A stretch of 64,000 nt of DNA, from the NCBI GenBank assembly GCA_036768485.1, contig JAVLUZ010000698.1, positions 242,701 through 306,700 on the forward strand, written 5' to 3'. A program made the position numbers and the translations under genes. Position 1 is the first letter of the stretch, and each line of letters begins with the position of its first letter. This DNA is from Mermis nigrescens (taxonomy: Eukaryota; Nematoda; Enoplea; Mermithida; Mermithidae). The notes under the pieces are model-generated. The model did no database searches, had not been told where the DNA came from, and saw nothing but the letters and a program-made list of their open reading frames with translations. Positions 24,360 through 36,615 of the stretch are shown here, piece by piece.

Positions 24360-24899
24360 ATGCCGGGTCTGGAAAAATTGAAGGAAGACGCTTTCATAGT
24401 GCGCTCTAACGATATTAGTTACGCCCGAAATACATTTCCGGACGAAAATATCGACGGATATTTCGACGATTTCGATGGACTGAAAAAAATTCGCGACTCT
24501 TCCACGGGACGAATATTTGGCGGCTCTGGAATGGTGAAACGCCCTGATGGTGACCGTTTAGAAACGGAAAACTGCGCGCCAAAACGACACTCGGTAACGC
24601 AGAAAAAATCAAAAAGTTTTTCTATAACGTTCAGTGGATCAACGGACAATGCGGACGGCAAGGGCGGTGGCGCTCCTGGAAAATCCGCTCCTTTAGGCGG
24701 CTCGTTCAATGGTGTTGCTATCAAATCGCCGTCTCACTCGTCCAATGGATCGTTGACAAGTGGTCGTCTTGGCTTTCGAAAGAAAGCGGGTGTCAACGGC
24801 AAGTGTAAAGATGAGTCAAGATTTAAGATTGTTATCTCTAGCGTCCGATCGAAAAACATCACAAAACTAGGATTTGTAGCTCGATTACTTAGGTTGTAG
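24360..24899 (+). CDS. Candidate upstream coding exon, unknown; possibly 5' Dab
   Basis: An open frame from ATG 24,360 to TAG 24,897-24,899 (179 codons) stands out by its higher GC and balanced codon use in AT-rich surroundings. The frame begins MPGLEKLKEDAFIV. It has an acidic aromatic patch (YFDDFDGLKK), then a Ser/Gly/Lys-rich part ending near GFRKKAGVNGK. I recognise no domain. It is on the same strand as Dab, 6 kb upstream of the first PTB exon, and a disordered basic lead before the PTB domain is usual for this family. A weak donor CAA|GTGTAA (about 24,804) leaves phase 2, whereas the next known exon needs phase 1. GCGG|GTGTCA (about 24,793) would fit the phase but is also weak. An intermediate exon or a separate gene remains possible. 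Confidence 0.45.
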   Translation: MPGLEKLKEDAFIVRSNDISYARNTFPDENIDGYFDDFDGLKKIRDSSTGRIFGGSGMVKRPDGDRLETENCAPKRHSVTQKKSKSFSITFSGSTDNADGKGGGAPGKSAPLGGSFNGVAIKSPSHSSNGSLTSGRLGFRKKAGVNGKCKDESRFKIVISSVRSKNITKLGFVARLLRL

Positions 24900-24968
24900 T
24901 CTGGATGCCGGTATTATCGTAGTCTGCCGCTATCGCACAAGCCACTAGGGGTATGGGAGTATATCCCC

Positions 24969-25413
24969 AGTGTTTTTTATTGTACAAGGTCCGCTTGTGC
25001 ATGTACAAAGATGGTCTCCAAAAGTCTTTGTACATTTTGTTCGCATAAATTTTTGAGTGCTATAATATGATACATTAGCGATTTTAGTGTGGTAAAAACG
25101 GAGTTGTTCGACTTTTGGTAGTGTATCTTAGCTAATTTCTGGGTCTCTAAGGGCAAAAATCACTAAAAATCGTCATAAAACGGCGCGAAGCGCCGAAAAC
25201 TTTGACGTTTTTCCTTTTGAAATGCAATTTCTGCCATTATGAAGATATTTAGAACACACAATTACTCATTTCGGCGCGAAGCGCCAAAAATTTTGGCGAA
25301 TTTTTGTTCTTTTTTACTTTTCGTCTTCCTAAAAATCTTTGTACATGTACAAAGATGGTCCCGAAAAGTCTTTGTAAATCGGTAAAAATCTTTGCCGAGT
25401 ACAAAAAAAAACT
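24969..25413 (+). mobile_element. 445-bp TGTACA MITE, complete copy
   Basis: Starts AGTGTTTTTTATTGTACAAGG and ends GCCGAGTACAAAAAAAAACT. TATCCCC flanks both sides (24,962-24,968 and 25,414-25,420). It has the same length as 14,499-14,943. It carries two TGTACATGTACA palindromes and two GGCGCGAAGCGCC hairpins (25,182 and 25,273). The architecture is symmetrical: end, palindrome, hairpin, spacer, hairpin, palindrome, end. No protein. Confidence 0.85.
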
Positions 25414-26456
25414 TATCCCCCTATCAGGACTTTTGAAAGGGCTAATTCCCCTCAGGCCGTTCTGAGACCAAAGCTATTGCTCGAATCATAAAAACGCGTC
25501 AAACGACGTCTAACAGTATAATTTAAAGTACAAATGCTTGTTTTCCGAACAGCACAATGTTTAATTCGTTCATTCAGGTATTTTTTCAATTATTTCGTAT
25601 ATATTTGATGTCATAGGTCATTTAATCATCCTTATTTCTGGTAGTTTTCATGCAAATTTATCCATAAAAATTCATGAATAATAAAGTACAACTGACTAAT
25701 AATCAAAATTTGACATTAAATTGCAAAATCAGGTATTCATTTACCCCCTTCCCAGAGAAAACCCGGTTAACCCCCCTGAACTTTTGACCGTGTGTATGTA
25801 TGCCTGCTATGTTCGACAAAATATATGGCCGTTATCGTAGTATATCAAATTACTATATCTTACAATTTCATGATTATATTATCCCATTATAATTATCAGA
25901 TCACATTGTCACCCATTTGTTCGCAGCTCATGCATCGCCGATCAGAACTTTAACACTGTAAAGTTACATTATGCATGTTATTTCTCATCGCAATAATGGA
26001 GTCAATGAAAAATTAAAATTTTTGTTAAATATTGTCTTCTTTAATCAGAAACACTCACAGTACATGCATATAGTCTAGTGCTGGATAAAAAATAAAAATT
26101 ATTTAAAATTCCAGAAAATATCTGTATATGTTGGCGTATAATTCTGTTTCTGTGCTATATATCCAAATTTTAAGTGAAGGGCTGCCAACTCCGGTTGTGA
26201 TATTCTTCAGACAATCATGGGTGTCCAGAATTCAGGAAAGTTTGAACTCATTTATGCACACGGTCAAAAGCTCTGAGGGGGGGGGAGTAAACCAAGTTTT
26301 CTTGGGGAGGGGGTGAATGAGTAATTTTTTACCTATTTAGTGTCAAATTTTTGTACTTTCGCATTTTACTTTTCATCGATATTTGTGCTTAAATTTGCAT
26401 GAAAACAATAACAATAAGGGCAGTGGAATGACTTGTTAATTCGAATATATACAAGA
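25414..26456. other. No gene; right part is a dispersed repeat hosting the Helitron
   Basis: AT-rich. From about 26,210 to 26,456 the sequence (GGGGGGGGAGTAAACCAAG, TTTACCTATTTAGTGTCAA, AATAACAATAAGGGCAGTGGAATGA) matches 56,510-56,680. That repeat continues on the far side of the Helitron-like insert at 29,411. Confidence 0.55.
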
Positions 26457-29410
26457 TTAGCAAAGAAAAATGCTCCGATGGAACAAAAAGGACGAATATA
26501 CTTGGGAATTGCGGATTATTAAAGACATAAAAGAAAGGGACTAGGAAAAAGTCACTTATGTGTCAAAAAATCCTAAGAATCTGCTAGAAATCAGATTTCT
26601 CTAAGTATCATAAAAATCGAAGTATGTATATTCTGCGGCCTACGGAAGCTAGTTGTAGCCACAAGTTGGTGCAAGGAGTTGAGAGGGGTTGCTTGCACCC
26701 CCAGAATATGAACCCCCACAGTATACTGTAGGCACCCAGAATTCTATTTTTAGTTATATTTTTGGCGATTTCACCCAACCAGACCCCACAGAATCTTCTT
26801 GCTGCCCTGAACGCTTCTCGCTTCAGTTTGAGATTCCTTAAACATCAAAATAATCAATATTATTAAAGAAAACGACAAATCCTGTTTACTAACCTCAACT
26901 GAATACAAGTCCGAAGTGCGGCTTTTGCAAATGTATCGAAGTGCTGTAATTCACTAAAGGTGCGCAAACTCAGCACCAAAGAATTTAGGACACCACGGCG
27001 CAAGAAGATTGAGCGAGATAAACGTGCAAATAAATGCAACAGTGCATAACGATAGAGCGGAAGTTTTAATAGCTCAAATATGTAAAATGCTGAAGCAGGA
27101 GAAAGTACCTACCCACATCATCTCATCACGCTAGAGCATAACACATGTAACAGCAGAGCCATAATAAACAGTCTAAATCGGTTACTTTACACGCCAATGT
27201 TTCCTTCCAAGCTCTTCACCAAACACCAGTGAGAAGTATTTTGAGAGGACGCCTTCTTTCTCCAGAGGCCGCAGAATATATTTCGATTTTTGTGTTTGCA
27301 TAGATAAATCTGATTTTTAGCAGATTCTTTTGATTTCTTGAGCGCATAGGCGACTTTTTTCTAGTCCCCCTCCTTTTATGTCTTTATTAATCCACAATTC
27401 TAAGTATATTAGCATTTTTCTTTGCTAGTACCCCGCTTTTAATCAGCATGATTTGAGTAAATCAGTCAGTAAACACATACGGTAACATGTCACAATAATG
27501 ACAGCAGTTCCAGAACGCGGAAAACAATATTTTTCTGAACGTCAGCATTATATTTTTCAACATGATCACCTTTTATCTTATTAAAACAGATCAAATGTTT
27601 GCAGCGTAAACTTTACGCAACTACTGGGTGTGAAGAACACTTACATTCAGATTCGTAACCCTGGCGTTACATGGGACTTTTGAAAAAAATTGAGCTTTTG
27701 CAACGCTTTAGAACTAAAATTAATTTTCAGTGTAAACTAAGCATAACTACAGGGTGTAAAGAAAGCTTGCAGTTAGATTCGTAATCCTACCTTACGGAAC
27801 ATAATTTGAAAGAAAATTTACGTTTTGCTATGCTCTTGAAGTAAAATAAATTTGTAGTGTAAGCTTTACACATCAACAATAATTGAATAGTATAAACTTT
27901 ACATAACTACAGGGTGTAGAGAAAACTAACAGTCAGATCCGTAATTCTGACGCTACGTAGAAAATTTTGAAAAAATAAAGCTTTCGCAACGCTCTAGAAC
28001 TATAGTCAATTTTCAGCGTAAGCTTTAAACAACCACCAGATTTAAAGAAGATTTGAGTCGGATTCGTAATTCTGATATTACGATCAACATTTATAAAAAA
28101 ATTGACTTTTCACAGTGGTCTTAAGTCAAGTAAATATTAGATGTAAGGCATTTTGCACCACTGTTGAGTGTAAAAACACGTTCAACTGACGTATGACTTT
28201 TGACCCCTGGTACATTTTTATATTTGTGATCATGTCCAGACTCAAAACCGGAGAAGTTGACAGGAAAAAATAAGACAGAAACACGTTTAACACCCCAGAT
28301 TTTTTACTTTACACCTCCCGAAAAAGCTCAATATTAATGTAAAGAAGCACATTTGCTGTGACATATACTCGTTAAAAAGTACTATATTTTTATTCTATTC
28401 GACTTATCCCGACTTCTAAATGTAGAGAAAGCCGAACAAAAAATGGACAAAAACGTATTTTTCCACTATCCATCACGTTGTAAACTTTAAAAATTTGAAC
28501 CTAACTCGCTATTGAGTGTAAAGAAATTCGGTTTGTGCCAGTTTGTAGCATTTGAATCGTAGTACGTTTGTGTGCAAAAAACTTCTGTTCCGCATCCGAT
28601 TTGTTTATATATTGACCAATCAAAAAAGGGAAGAAACGTGTTTTTCGTTCAATGTTACACCCTAATTTCGAACTTTACACCTTCAGAAATAACTCAATAT
28701 TGAGTTTTTTAAACAGGGTTTGCTGCGACTAGTAGCCGTTTGAACGTAATTTATTTTTATTCTATTCAACTTGTTCCGACTTACAAGCTGAGAAGTTGGC
28801 GGGAAAGTCTGAGACAAAACCCGTTTTTTACGCTATCCACTAGAGTGTAAACTTTAAACCCCTGGATCCAACTCCGTATTTAGTGTAAAAAAGTTTGCAG
28901 GTAAGTCAAAAGTAGCCCTTGGGTACTAGTACACTTCTATCAGAAAAAATGTTTTGGGTCTCATAACCGGAGTTGTTGGCAGACCTGAAGATGACAAAAA
29001 TGCGACCAAAATCTGTCCTTACACCCGCAGATTTTTACTATCTTCACACTCCCCCTCAAGAGATAATGCGGAATTCAAAAAAAAACAAAAAATACCGTTT
29101 TTAGAGAATTTCATTCTCTATAATTCTATATCACTGAATTGTATGAGGCGTTTACGCTGTTTTTAAAAATTGTCCTCGACAATCGTCAAAATTTTTTGCA
29201 TGCTATAACGTTACGCCAAAATTTTACACTCTCATTACCTACACACTTGGTATTGAGTGTAAACAAGAAAAAGAGCGCATAATCTTTTTTTATTTATCTT
29301 TTAAAAAATACCGCACCTCCCAGAAATGCCCCAGTGTTGCTGTACGTGGAAGTCACTCTTTTAGGAGTACTCAAGTATATTATAGGTACGCGCTAACGCG
29401 CTATTTATGA
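26457..29410 (-). mobile_element. Non-autonomous Helitron-like element, 2.95 kb
   Basis: Read on the minus strand it begins A|TCATAAATAGCGCG (29,410 end) and finishes TTTCTTTGCTAA|T (26,457 end). These match Helitron hallmarks: 5' TC, 3' CTRR, insertion between A and T, no target duplication. A 13-nt hairpin (GTTCC ATC GGAGC type, slightly diverged) lies about 11 nt before the end. The paralogous repeat at 56,510-56,890 reads straight through the site (ATAATGG), confirming both borders. An inverted copy of the 3' end lies internally (27,273-27,428). The body (27,600-29,260) is degenerate repeats rich in GTGTAAA. No Rep/helicase is present, so it is non-autonomous. Confidence 0.82.
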
Positions 29411-29620
29411 TAATGGAAGAAAAGTGTCTGGATAAATGAATCATACAGTCTTTTGCTCTAAAAATAAGTATATGTACTTGAAATTTTGGTGTTAGACGTC
29501 ATTTGAAGCTTTTTCGTGGTTCAAGCCATCAGTTTTGATCCAAAATGGCCTGAGGGGATATGCCTTCCAAAAGTCCTGGTAGGGGGATACCTCCCTATAC
29601 CCCTAGTGTGCATTGCATCT
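29411..29620. repeat. Right half of the dispersed repeat split by the Helitron
   Basis: ATAATGG at the junction, then GTTAGACGTCATTTGAAGC, CCAAAATGGCCTGAGGG and CCCCTAGTGTGCAT, all parallel to 56,680-56,885. Confidence 0.75.
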
Positions 29621-30974
29621 GTGTTCGAATTAGAGAAACCTAGTATCAGACCCGCCTTCCCTCTGAAGTGGCCTGGATTTTTTGTTTCGCTGATGTCATT
29701 GGTTCGTGAAGTTTGACGAAAATGGTCAGATTGCCTTGTTCATTCAGTGGTAATGTCTTCAAAATCTCCGCAGCGTGCAGCATTATAAAGGAATGCAAAG
29801 CACAAAAATAATTGAGAGGATGTGTTCTTCTTAACTCCTATTTGCTTAGAACGCTATCAATGTTTAGCAATATTCTTTAGCACGCTTTGTTTCCTGCACT
29901 ATTCTCATCACAAGCGCAATTTTTCGTTAAGAGGAATGGATAAAGTAGAGAGAAATTATATTCTTTTGTTTTAATTCTTTGCAATCCTGCGAAAAAATTT
30001 TTACATAACACGCTTCCTGAACTTAACTAGCAGCAGCGAAATTAAACTGCCATTGCATTATTACTCTTATCATGTTTGTACTATCCCCTTTGTGGTGACA
30101 TGCTACGATTACGTCAACAGTTTTTTCAAAATATGACGACAAGCTATAATAATACCGCGAAACTCTGCATGGACGTAATTATTAGGTACAAATCAAGACA
30201 AAAGCTAAGAACGAACGGATTAAAAAATAAGGGACTTCGCATAATATATACAAGTATTATTATTATATTAATGTGCTGTACATACTATCAGTACTATCTT
30301 ACTTACTGCTATATTCAATTATATCATTCAATAGATAGATAAATATAGAAAAAGGATGAAGGATTAAGCGTTTTTGACAATGTTTGCTTTATATTTTTAT
30401 TTCATTTCATAGTGACTGGTAAGGTAAAGAAGACTGGATTATATAGTAAATAAATATTAGTACCTAGTTAATCTACTTTTTAAGGTTTCCCTGTATGGGA
30501 AGTTTCTCATTTTTTGTGGAATAGAAAAAGAGAAGATTAATACTTTTGCTGGCCATTTCTAGAATTTAAAAAACCTGGACGTAAATTTGTTATCCTTTCG
30601 TCGGTACGACTTTTTATCAGTCACTTAAATTTGAAAAGTTGGCAATATAGCGTGCCACTGGCACTAAGAAGCAATGTCTGGCTAATATTCCCATCCTAAA
30701 ATTCTAAAATTACGCTCAAGCTACTTAGCGACGCAAGAACGATTTATGCAGATCAATTTATTATCGTTGCTACTGAAATTAAATTGCTTTGGCGTATGCT
30801 GTCTAATAGGCCCAATGACTGAAGACTTTCTATACTTTTTCAACTAAATTTTCATTGGGAATTTAAGTACAGGTTCTAAAACAACGCTTAAATCGTGATC
30901 CGCTCTTTTCAAATTGTCGTATGTCGAATTATATTTTCCGATAGTTATTCTACTAGTCATCCGGTACTCTTCAG
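29621..30974. other. Upstream of first PTB exon, no gene seen
   Basis: AT-rich, probably intronic to Dab if an upstream exon exists. No exon-like frame or repeat family recognised. The acceptor CTCTTCAG precedes 30,975. Confidence 0.4.
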
Positions 30975-31093
30975 ATGATCCATTCCGATTCGCTGGCGAT
31001 GGCGTGGATTTTAAATGTAAGTTGATCGGGCTTCAAGAAGTTGAGCAGGCTAGAGGAGACCAGATGTGCCAAGATGCGATCCAGACTTGCAAA
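30975..31093 (+). CDS. Dab: Dab exon 1 recognised (PTB domain start)
   Basis: After acceptor CTCTTCAG the exon starts with 2 nt of a split codon and then reads DPFRFAGDGVDFKCKLIG, followed by EVEQARGDQMCQDAI. The GDGV-x-[FY]-K-x-KLIG block and ARGD-x-MCQ-A/S are signatures of the N-terminal strand and helix of Disabled-type PTB domains. It ends TGCAAA|GTATGA in phase 0. The entry phase (1) must be supplied by an upstream exon that I could not fix; CTACTAG further 5' (30,954) is an alternative acceptor in the same phase. The composition is AT-rich, unlike the last three exons. Confidence 0.88.
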
Positions 31094-33761
31094 GTATGAT
31101 AGTCGGACATGTAAAAGGGGAATGGGAAATTTCATCCATTACTCTATTTTTGTACGACACAGCCATATGCTGTCTAAGATAGTGTTCACTAGTTTTCCTT
31201 ATCCCGTAAGAGTCGACTTCTTTTACCCCTTCTAAACTATAAGCTATTCTAGTCTTCAATCTTGCCATAGTTTCCAAGAGTTTTGATTTTTGTCTGAAGC
31301 TCTGGCCAAATACTTGATTCTCGACAGGTCGACCGGCTAAAATTCTGTGAATTCCGTCCGAAAAAGGCTGAAAATTCTACCTGAAAAGGTTAAAAATATC
31401 AAAATCTTCTGATTGATAAATTTTTCTATTTTTCTTTGCTAGAAACTCATAAATTGGCTAGATTTCGCTAGTAAGGGTCAAGAAACCCAGTTTATCACAC
31501 ATAACATGCTACTGTACCGTATAGTACCCGAAATTTACATGTACAGAATGTACATTGATTATTGGGGATCGTCTTTGCGCATGTTCGAGAAAACCTTGTT
31601 CGAAAACTATGACCACAATTTACTGTATGATCATTCCTGGATTTCACCTACCTTCTCCCTCTGGCCATATCTACCTTGCCCGTGCATGCTGTTAATTTTG
31701 TTGAGCCATCAATAATTTGCCTTACTGCCAGTCAGTATCATAATTGCTAGTAAAAACTTCACTCTAAATGCGCTAAGTGTAGTGCGACGATTATTTATCT
31801 TATTTGTTTGGCCTAGTTTGCAATTTTTTATGATCCAAATTGTCGTAATATTTGACCTAAATTTACGCACACAACATGAATAAAAAATAGAATTGCTGCT
31901 GCAGTATTGCACAAAAATGCTTCAATCTATCTCTAGAGAAAACTCGCTTCAAGAGAAGTTTCCAATCTATTTGCTTTACTATTAAGTTGAAACGTTTTTT
32001 CTAATTGCCTTAACGCTTGCTAAACCAGATCTGTTTACAACGCATGAATGATTCGTAGTCAAATTTTGACGGAGAATATTCAGTAAAGGAAAGCTTTTTT
32101 GAGCTTGTCGATGGCCATCATTTACAGTTTACATCTTTCAACATTTTTGTCCTATTGCTGTGTGTATCGTTTTTTACATTTGAATGACGTCCTTGGAAAC
32201 CTTCGAAGGATTTAGAATTTTACCGAGTAAAATAGATGCTTATGAAAAACCAGTTTAGGACCAGCCGTGCCCTGTTAATGACCAGTTTTATAACGAAATA
32301 TTACATTGAACTATCGTCGTTTATTTATAATCGTGCCGAGTTTATAGAAAAAAGTTCATCCTGATACATTTTAATTAGTGTACTGTTAGGCGTGTGCGCA
32401 AAAGTACGTCACGCAGTATAATAAAAGCTACACCTGTTTGCTGCAAAAAAATGACTGTTTATCTGCACTCAACTATTGCTTACTAAAATGAGCTCCATGG
32501 AAAATGATTTTGTTCCCGGATGGAGAAAAACATGTTTTATAACATAACAAAAAGTCAGTTGTTCTACAACGAAAATGGCTAAATGGAATAAATAGAAATG
32601 TACATTAAACTATATTTAGATGTGGCTCAGAAATCTATCTGCATAACGTCTGGTCGGATTACAGTACCATTTCATGCGAATACTATCCGTTAGAAGCAGT
32701 ATACTATCCGTTAGAAATACGAGGTCCTTTGTTGTAGATACATATGCACATAAGGGGGGTGAGGGGGTGGAGTATTACTCTCCTGAAGGATTAGTTGGAC
32801 AGGTACTGTCCGGCGATTTTGAGCTGATAGACCGCTTTTTGCATCATTTTTGATGTCAAAAGCAAAATTGATAAATTTGCGCATTTTTTAGTGTTAAATG
32901 TGATATAATGTTTTGAAATGCGATGTTACGACGAAAAAACGTTTTATAGGCTATTTTGACTATATTGATCGTTAAAACAGCAAAAAAACCGTGAACGTTA
33001 AATTTACTGTTTTGGATTTTTGGGATTTCACCACCCTGCCGATCCTGACCTTGTGCACCTATGGTTGTGAGGTATACCTAGAAAGTCGTCGTACATTTTG
33101 TACACGGTAAATTTACGAATACAAAAGTTTATCAATGTGGAAACGCGAAAAAAATCGCGTTAATCTAACCGCTTGAATATTAATTTGAAGCATCGTAAAG
33201 ATATACGAAACGAAAAATTGTCAAACTTGTGCAGAACAATTTTCAAATCATTACCACGATTTTTGAGTCAAGTTTAAATTCCTAAATTCGTTTGAAGCAC
33301 TGAAACATTTCGGCTGATTCAAATTGCTGGAGCTTAAAAAAGAAATAAACATTTTGACGTTTCTGCTTTTTTGAATTTAATTTTGAGCATGATAAGGCAA
33401 ACAAAACTGATAATTACTAATTTAACACTCTTAAAAATTTTGACATTTTTGTCGTGTAGGTAATTCCCTCAAGCATCCTTGTGCATGTACAAAGAACGTC
33501 CAAAAAGCCTCTATTGAGCTGGAATAATTATTATTGAAGGCAAAACGTATGGTCAGAAATGACCTGAACTTCGGAAAAAGTCTTTGCTTTTCTGTTCACT
33601 TTTATGGCTAATTTAGCTGAAGAATAATTTAGATTTATGAAAACGTTGCTTATTAATTTTTCATTTTTGTTCCGTTTCCTGCCTTATTATGTCAAATCTG
33701 TCATTTTTGATTAGAAGTCAAATCATCAGATATGTCTTCAGTGATAAATGCATACTTTAAG
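31094..33761. other. Dab intron 1 content
   Basis: Contains degraded TGTACA-family fragments (about 31,430-31,610 and 33,085-33,600) and the repeat at 32,748-33,065. The rest is AT-rich, with no other coding sequence seen. Confidence 0.55.
32748..33065. repeat. Dispersed repeat (TACTGTCCGGCGATTTTGAG family)
   Basis: Same order of blocks as 11,985-12,390: GGGGGGTGAGGGGGTGGAG, ACAGGTACTGTCCGGCGATT, and an end at CCTGACCTTGTGCACC. It lies in Dab intron 1. Confidence 0.7.
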
Positions 33762-33851
33762 GCTATTATCAAAAGAAAAGGCGAACACAAACAACGGATT
33801 GTTTTCAATATTTCACTTGAAGGACTGAAGATCAAGGATAACACTGGCAAT
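33762..33851 (+). CDS. Dab: Dab exon 2 (PTB middle strands)
   Basis: Thirty codons in phase 0 between acceptor ACTTTAAG and donor AAT|GTTAGT. The product includes KRKGEHKQRIVFNISLEGLK, where GEHKQ+I is the most conserved stretch of the Disabled PTB fold (strands beta-2/beta-3 and the basic phosphoinositide-binding face). It closes with KIKDNTGN, equivalent to the conserved I-x-D-E-K-T-G turn of other family members but lacking one residue. The intron before it is 2.67 kb and carries a CTGTCCGGCG-family repeat (32,748-33,065). Confidence 0.92.
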
Positions 33852-34368
33852 GTTAGTAATTTTTTTATTCGTGGTCACTTATATATTAACATATTGTACA
33901 AAATGGGTAGTTTTTAGAAATTTCAAATCATTTTTATTTTTAAAAAATGTTTAGAATCGAAGAAAAATTCAAAACGTTGTTAAACATTTTTCTGTGGTAT
34001 ATTTCAATTTTTAACAGCTGAAAATAAACATTTGACCAGTTTTATCAGTTTTTATATTGCTTAAGTTCCACTAAAATAGTTTTTTAGTTTTACTAGTTTT
34101 CTGAATCCTTATAACAGTCGTTCAAGAAACTGTTGAAAATTATTTATGAGCAAAAATATTAAGCTATAAATAAGGATCAAACTTCTCACTGTGTTAAATA
34201 TGCGAATCAGGCTTGTTATTTTACGTACGGAAAGTCAAGTATCTTAAGAACTAGACGTGCTGAAGAAATCTGAAAGCAGATTCAGAAATAACGCAGAAAA
34301 CTGTTCTTGGATCACATGACATTGTTTCCGAATGAAAATTATCGTAACTCAGTGTTGTTAGTAGGTAC

Positions 34369-34744
34369 CAGGCCCGTATCCTGGATTGAGCCAAGGAAGG
34401 GGGGCGGACCCAACATAAATTGGTCCGTAACTCGGAAAATTCGTTGGGTTAGCTCGCAAACACCGCATTTTTCGACGTTTTTTGACATGCTCTATCCGTT
34501 AAGAAAATAAAATTCGAACTTTTTCGAAAAAAATTTTTTCCTAAAAATCTATGAAAATGTGTTATTTTTTGGTCGCGCTCGAGCTAAAATGATAGAAAAT
34601 ACTTCACTTCGCGCCGAAATTTTGAAGATTTTACGCCAAAGACATTTGATTTTTCCATCTTTTTGCGCATTATCTTAGCCTCCGAATTTTATTCGGCCAA
34701 GGGGGAGCGGCCACCCCCTTCCTTTCCCCTTAAATGCCGCCCTG
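34369..34744. mobile_element. 376-bp hAT-like MITE (CAGG...CCTG)
   Basis: Starts CAGGCCCGTATCCTGGATT and ends AAATGCCGCCCTG. Subterminal blocks GGAAGGGGGGCGG and CCACCCCCTTCC are inverted. Imperfect 8-bp flanks GTAGGTAC and GTAGGTTT (6 of 8 identical) suggest an old target duplication. Located in Dab intron 2. A half copy lies at 24,130-24,300. Confidence 0.7.
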
Positions 34745-35334
34745 GTAGGTTTTGTCCAATTATTAGCTAATACTTACTAGCATCCAGGCTATTTTGCTTC
34801 TTTCTGCTCAAAAATGTTTATAGCTATCCATCATGGAGCATATTTTTAGATTTTCTGTAGCACATGCGATTTACAAAGACTACAAATCGGTGTATATTCG
34901 GAAATCCGGCTTTCTTTAGGTTTTTACATAAATTAATTGTAACAAGGTGCCCTATACCAAAATGAAAATATATGTACAAATATAAAAATAAAGGAAAAAT
35001 GGAAACAAAACATAATGAGTCGGATAGATCGAGGTATTTATTTATGCTCTTACTGACCCACTATGCATGAATTATGTCTGTGACGATAATCTAGTTCTGT
35101 TGAAATAAATTTGAATAGCTCACTAATGGTTGCGATTGGATATATTCTTTGAAAAGCATTAACTTGACACGATTTACATTTTATAATATGTCTTACTGAA
35201 TGTAGAAATATTTGGGCGATACATGAAACCGCTCAAAATATTGGATGAGAGATTTCGGCTATTTTTCGAAGTTATTTTTAGTTCAAAATGCCGAAAAAAT
35301 ACCGATGAAGCTACTTGTTGCTTAAATGTTGGAG

Positions 35335-35960
35335 GATAAAGCGGACGGCGGACTTAGACTGGGATCCCCACACCAGACATGTAATGCAAAAGAGGGAATA
35401 GGGGATCCTCACTCAAAGTTAATCTTACTCATCTCCCAAAGTCAGAGAATTTTTAACCCCTTTAATTTTTGGCGGAAACTTGAGTGCCATAGTTTTTGTC
35501 ACTTTTAGCCAAAAATTGACGCTAATTAATCTTCCCCCAATGACCCGAGATCCCCCACTCAAAATTTCGAGTCGTTACCACACATGGGCGCGGGCAGACA
35601 TGTAACAGCTCGAAATTTCGGGAGGGGGTCCCCGGCCATTTTTAGGGGGGGCGGTAGATGACCTCCAATTTTTGGCCAAATACGGTCTAAAAACGGCTAA
35701 AAAATTTAGTTTTTTTCAAAATTCGGGAAGGGGTCAAAAATTTTCTGGCCTTGGGGGGATGGGGGACGACCGACTTGGGGTGAAAGATCCCTCATTTCCC
35801 TCTCACATGTATGGATATAGGGATTTGTACCCCCCAGAAGTTAAAAACCCCCGCATATTACTGTAGACCCCAGAATTCTATTTTTAGTCTCATTTTTAGC
35901 AATTCTATCCATCCTGACCCCCCAGAATTTGGGTGCTGCCCATGTATGGTCGTTACATGT
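35335..35960. repeat. Two G/C-run repeat fragments (ACATGTAACAGCTCGAAATTT and TGGGC types)
   Basis: 35,335-35,800 includes CAGACATGTAA, GGGGATC and CTCGAAATTTCGGGAGGGGG, related to 37,690-37,940. 35,800-35,960 includes CCCCCAGAAGTTAAAA and GGTGCTGCCCATGTATGG, related to the 261-bp family. Intron 2 of Dab; no coding. Confidence 0.5.
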
Positions 35961-36050
35961 ATGATCTGGGCCATGCTTTCATGCAGATCTATCTTCTTTT
36001 TACTGTGACGTGTTTTATTTGCCTAATTTACATATAAAATGCCTTTTTAG

Positions 36051-36185
36051 GCTGTGCTGCATTCCTTCCCCGTCAGTAAGGTATCTTTCATCGCGAAAGA
36101 CGTTACCGACAATCGGGCCTTCGGATTCGTATACGGTGTATCAGATCATGAACATCAATTTTATGCCATAAAAACGGAGAAAATG
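36051..36185 (+). CDS. Dab: Dab exon 3 (PTB peptide-binding strand)
   Basis: Forty-five codons, acceptor GCCTTTTTAG, donor AAAATG|GTATGT, phase 0 at both ends. It contains [20 protein letters not shown] and then FVYGVSD and FYAIKTEKM. The I-A-[KQ]-D-[VIM]-TD-x-RAFG block is diagnostic for Disabled: it forms strand beta-5, along which NPxY peptides align, and the AIKT strand follows. All family-defining residues that I can judge by eye are kept, so the domain is presumably functional. Confidence 0.95.
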
Positions 36186-36249
36186 GTATGTTTCACTTTG
36201 AGCTGAATTTATTTGACAACAAAGATTTTGGTTGACATTTGACACGCGT

Positions 36250-36615
36250 ATATGATCTTGGGGGTTTTCTCTGCCCTGAAAAGTCCCTCCCCCAGAAACT
36301 TTTTCACACCCCCAGAATTCGCGTTTCTCCAAAAAGTTCGTAGAAAAGGTGCTGTTTTAAGCGGTTTTAGACATTTGTTTGCTCAAAAATATCTAATTTT
36401 CGGCGCTTCGCGCCATGTACTCATTTCTTGGATTATTTGCTTCAATTTGTTCAATTTTTTTTGATTTTTTTCAAATTTTACAAAGTGTCTTTTATGCTCT
36501 AGAAAGATAGTCAGAAATGCCGAAAAACGATGTTTTAACGCGTAAGCGCCATTCTTAAGCCAAAAAAGGCACTTTATAATTTCACGCCCCCCCCCTCAGA
36601 TTTCTCGTGCTATGT
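36250..36615 (-). mobile_element. CATACATG-family repeat, inverted copy
   Basis: Begins GATCTTGGGGGTTTTCTCTGCC, has the perfect hairpin GGCGCTTCGCGCC (36,402-36,414), TATGCTCTAGAAAGATAG and AACGCGTAAGCGCC, and ends near CAGATTTCTCGTGCTATGTAT. Dab intron 3. Confidence 0.65.
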
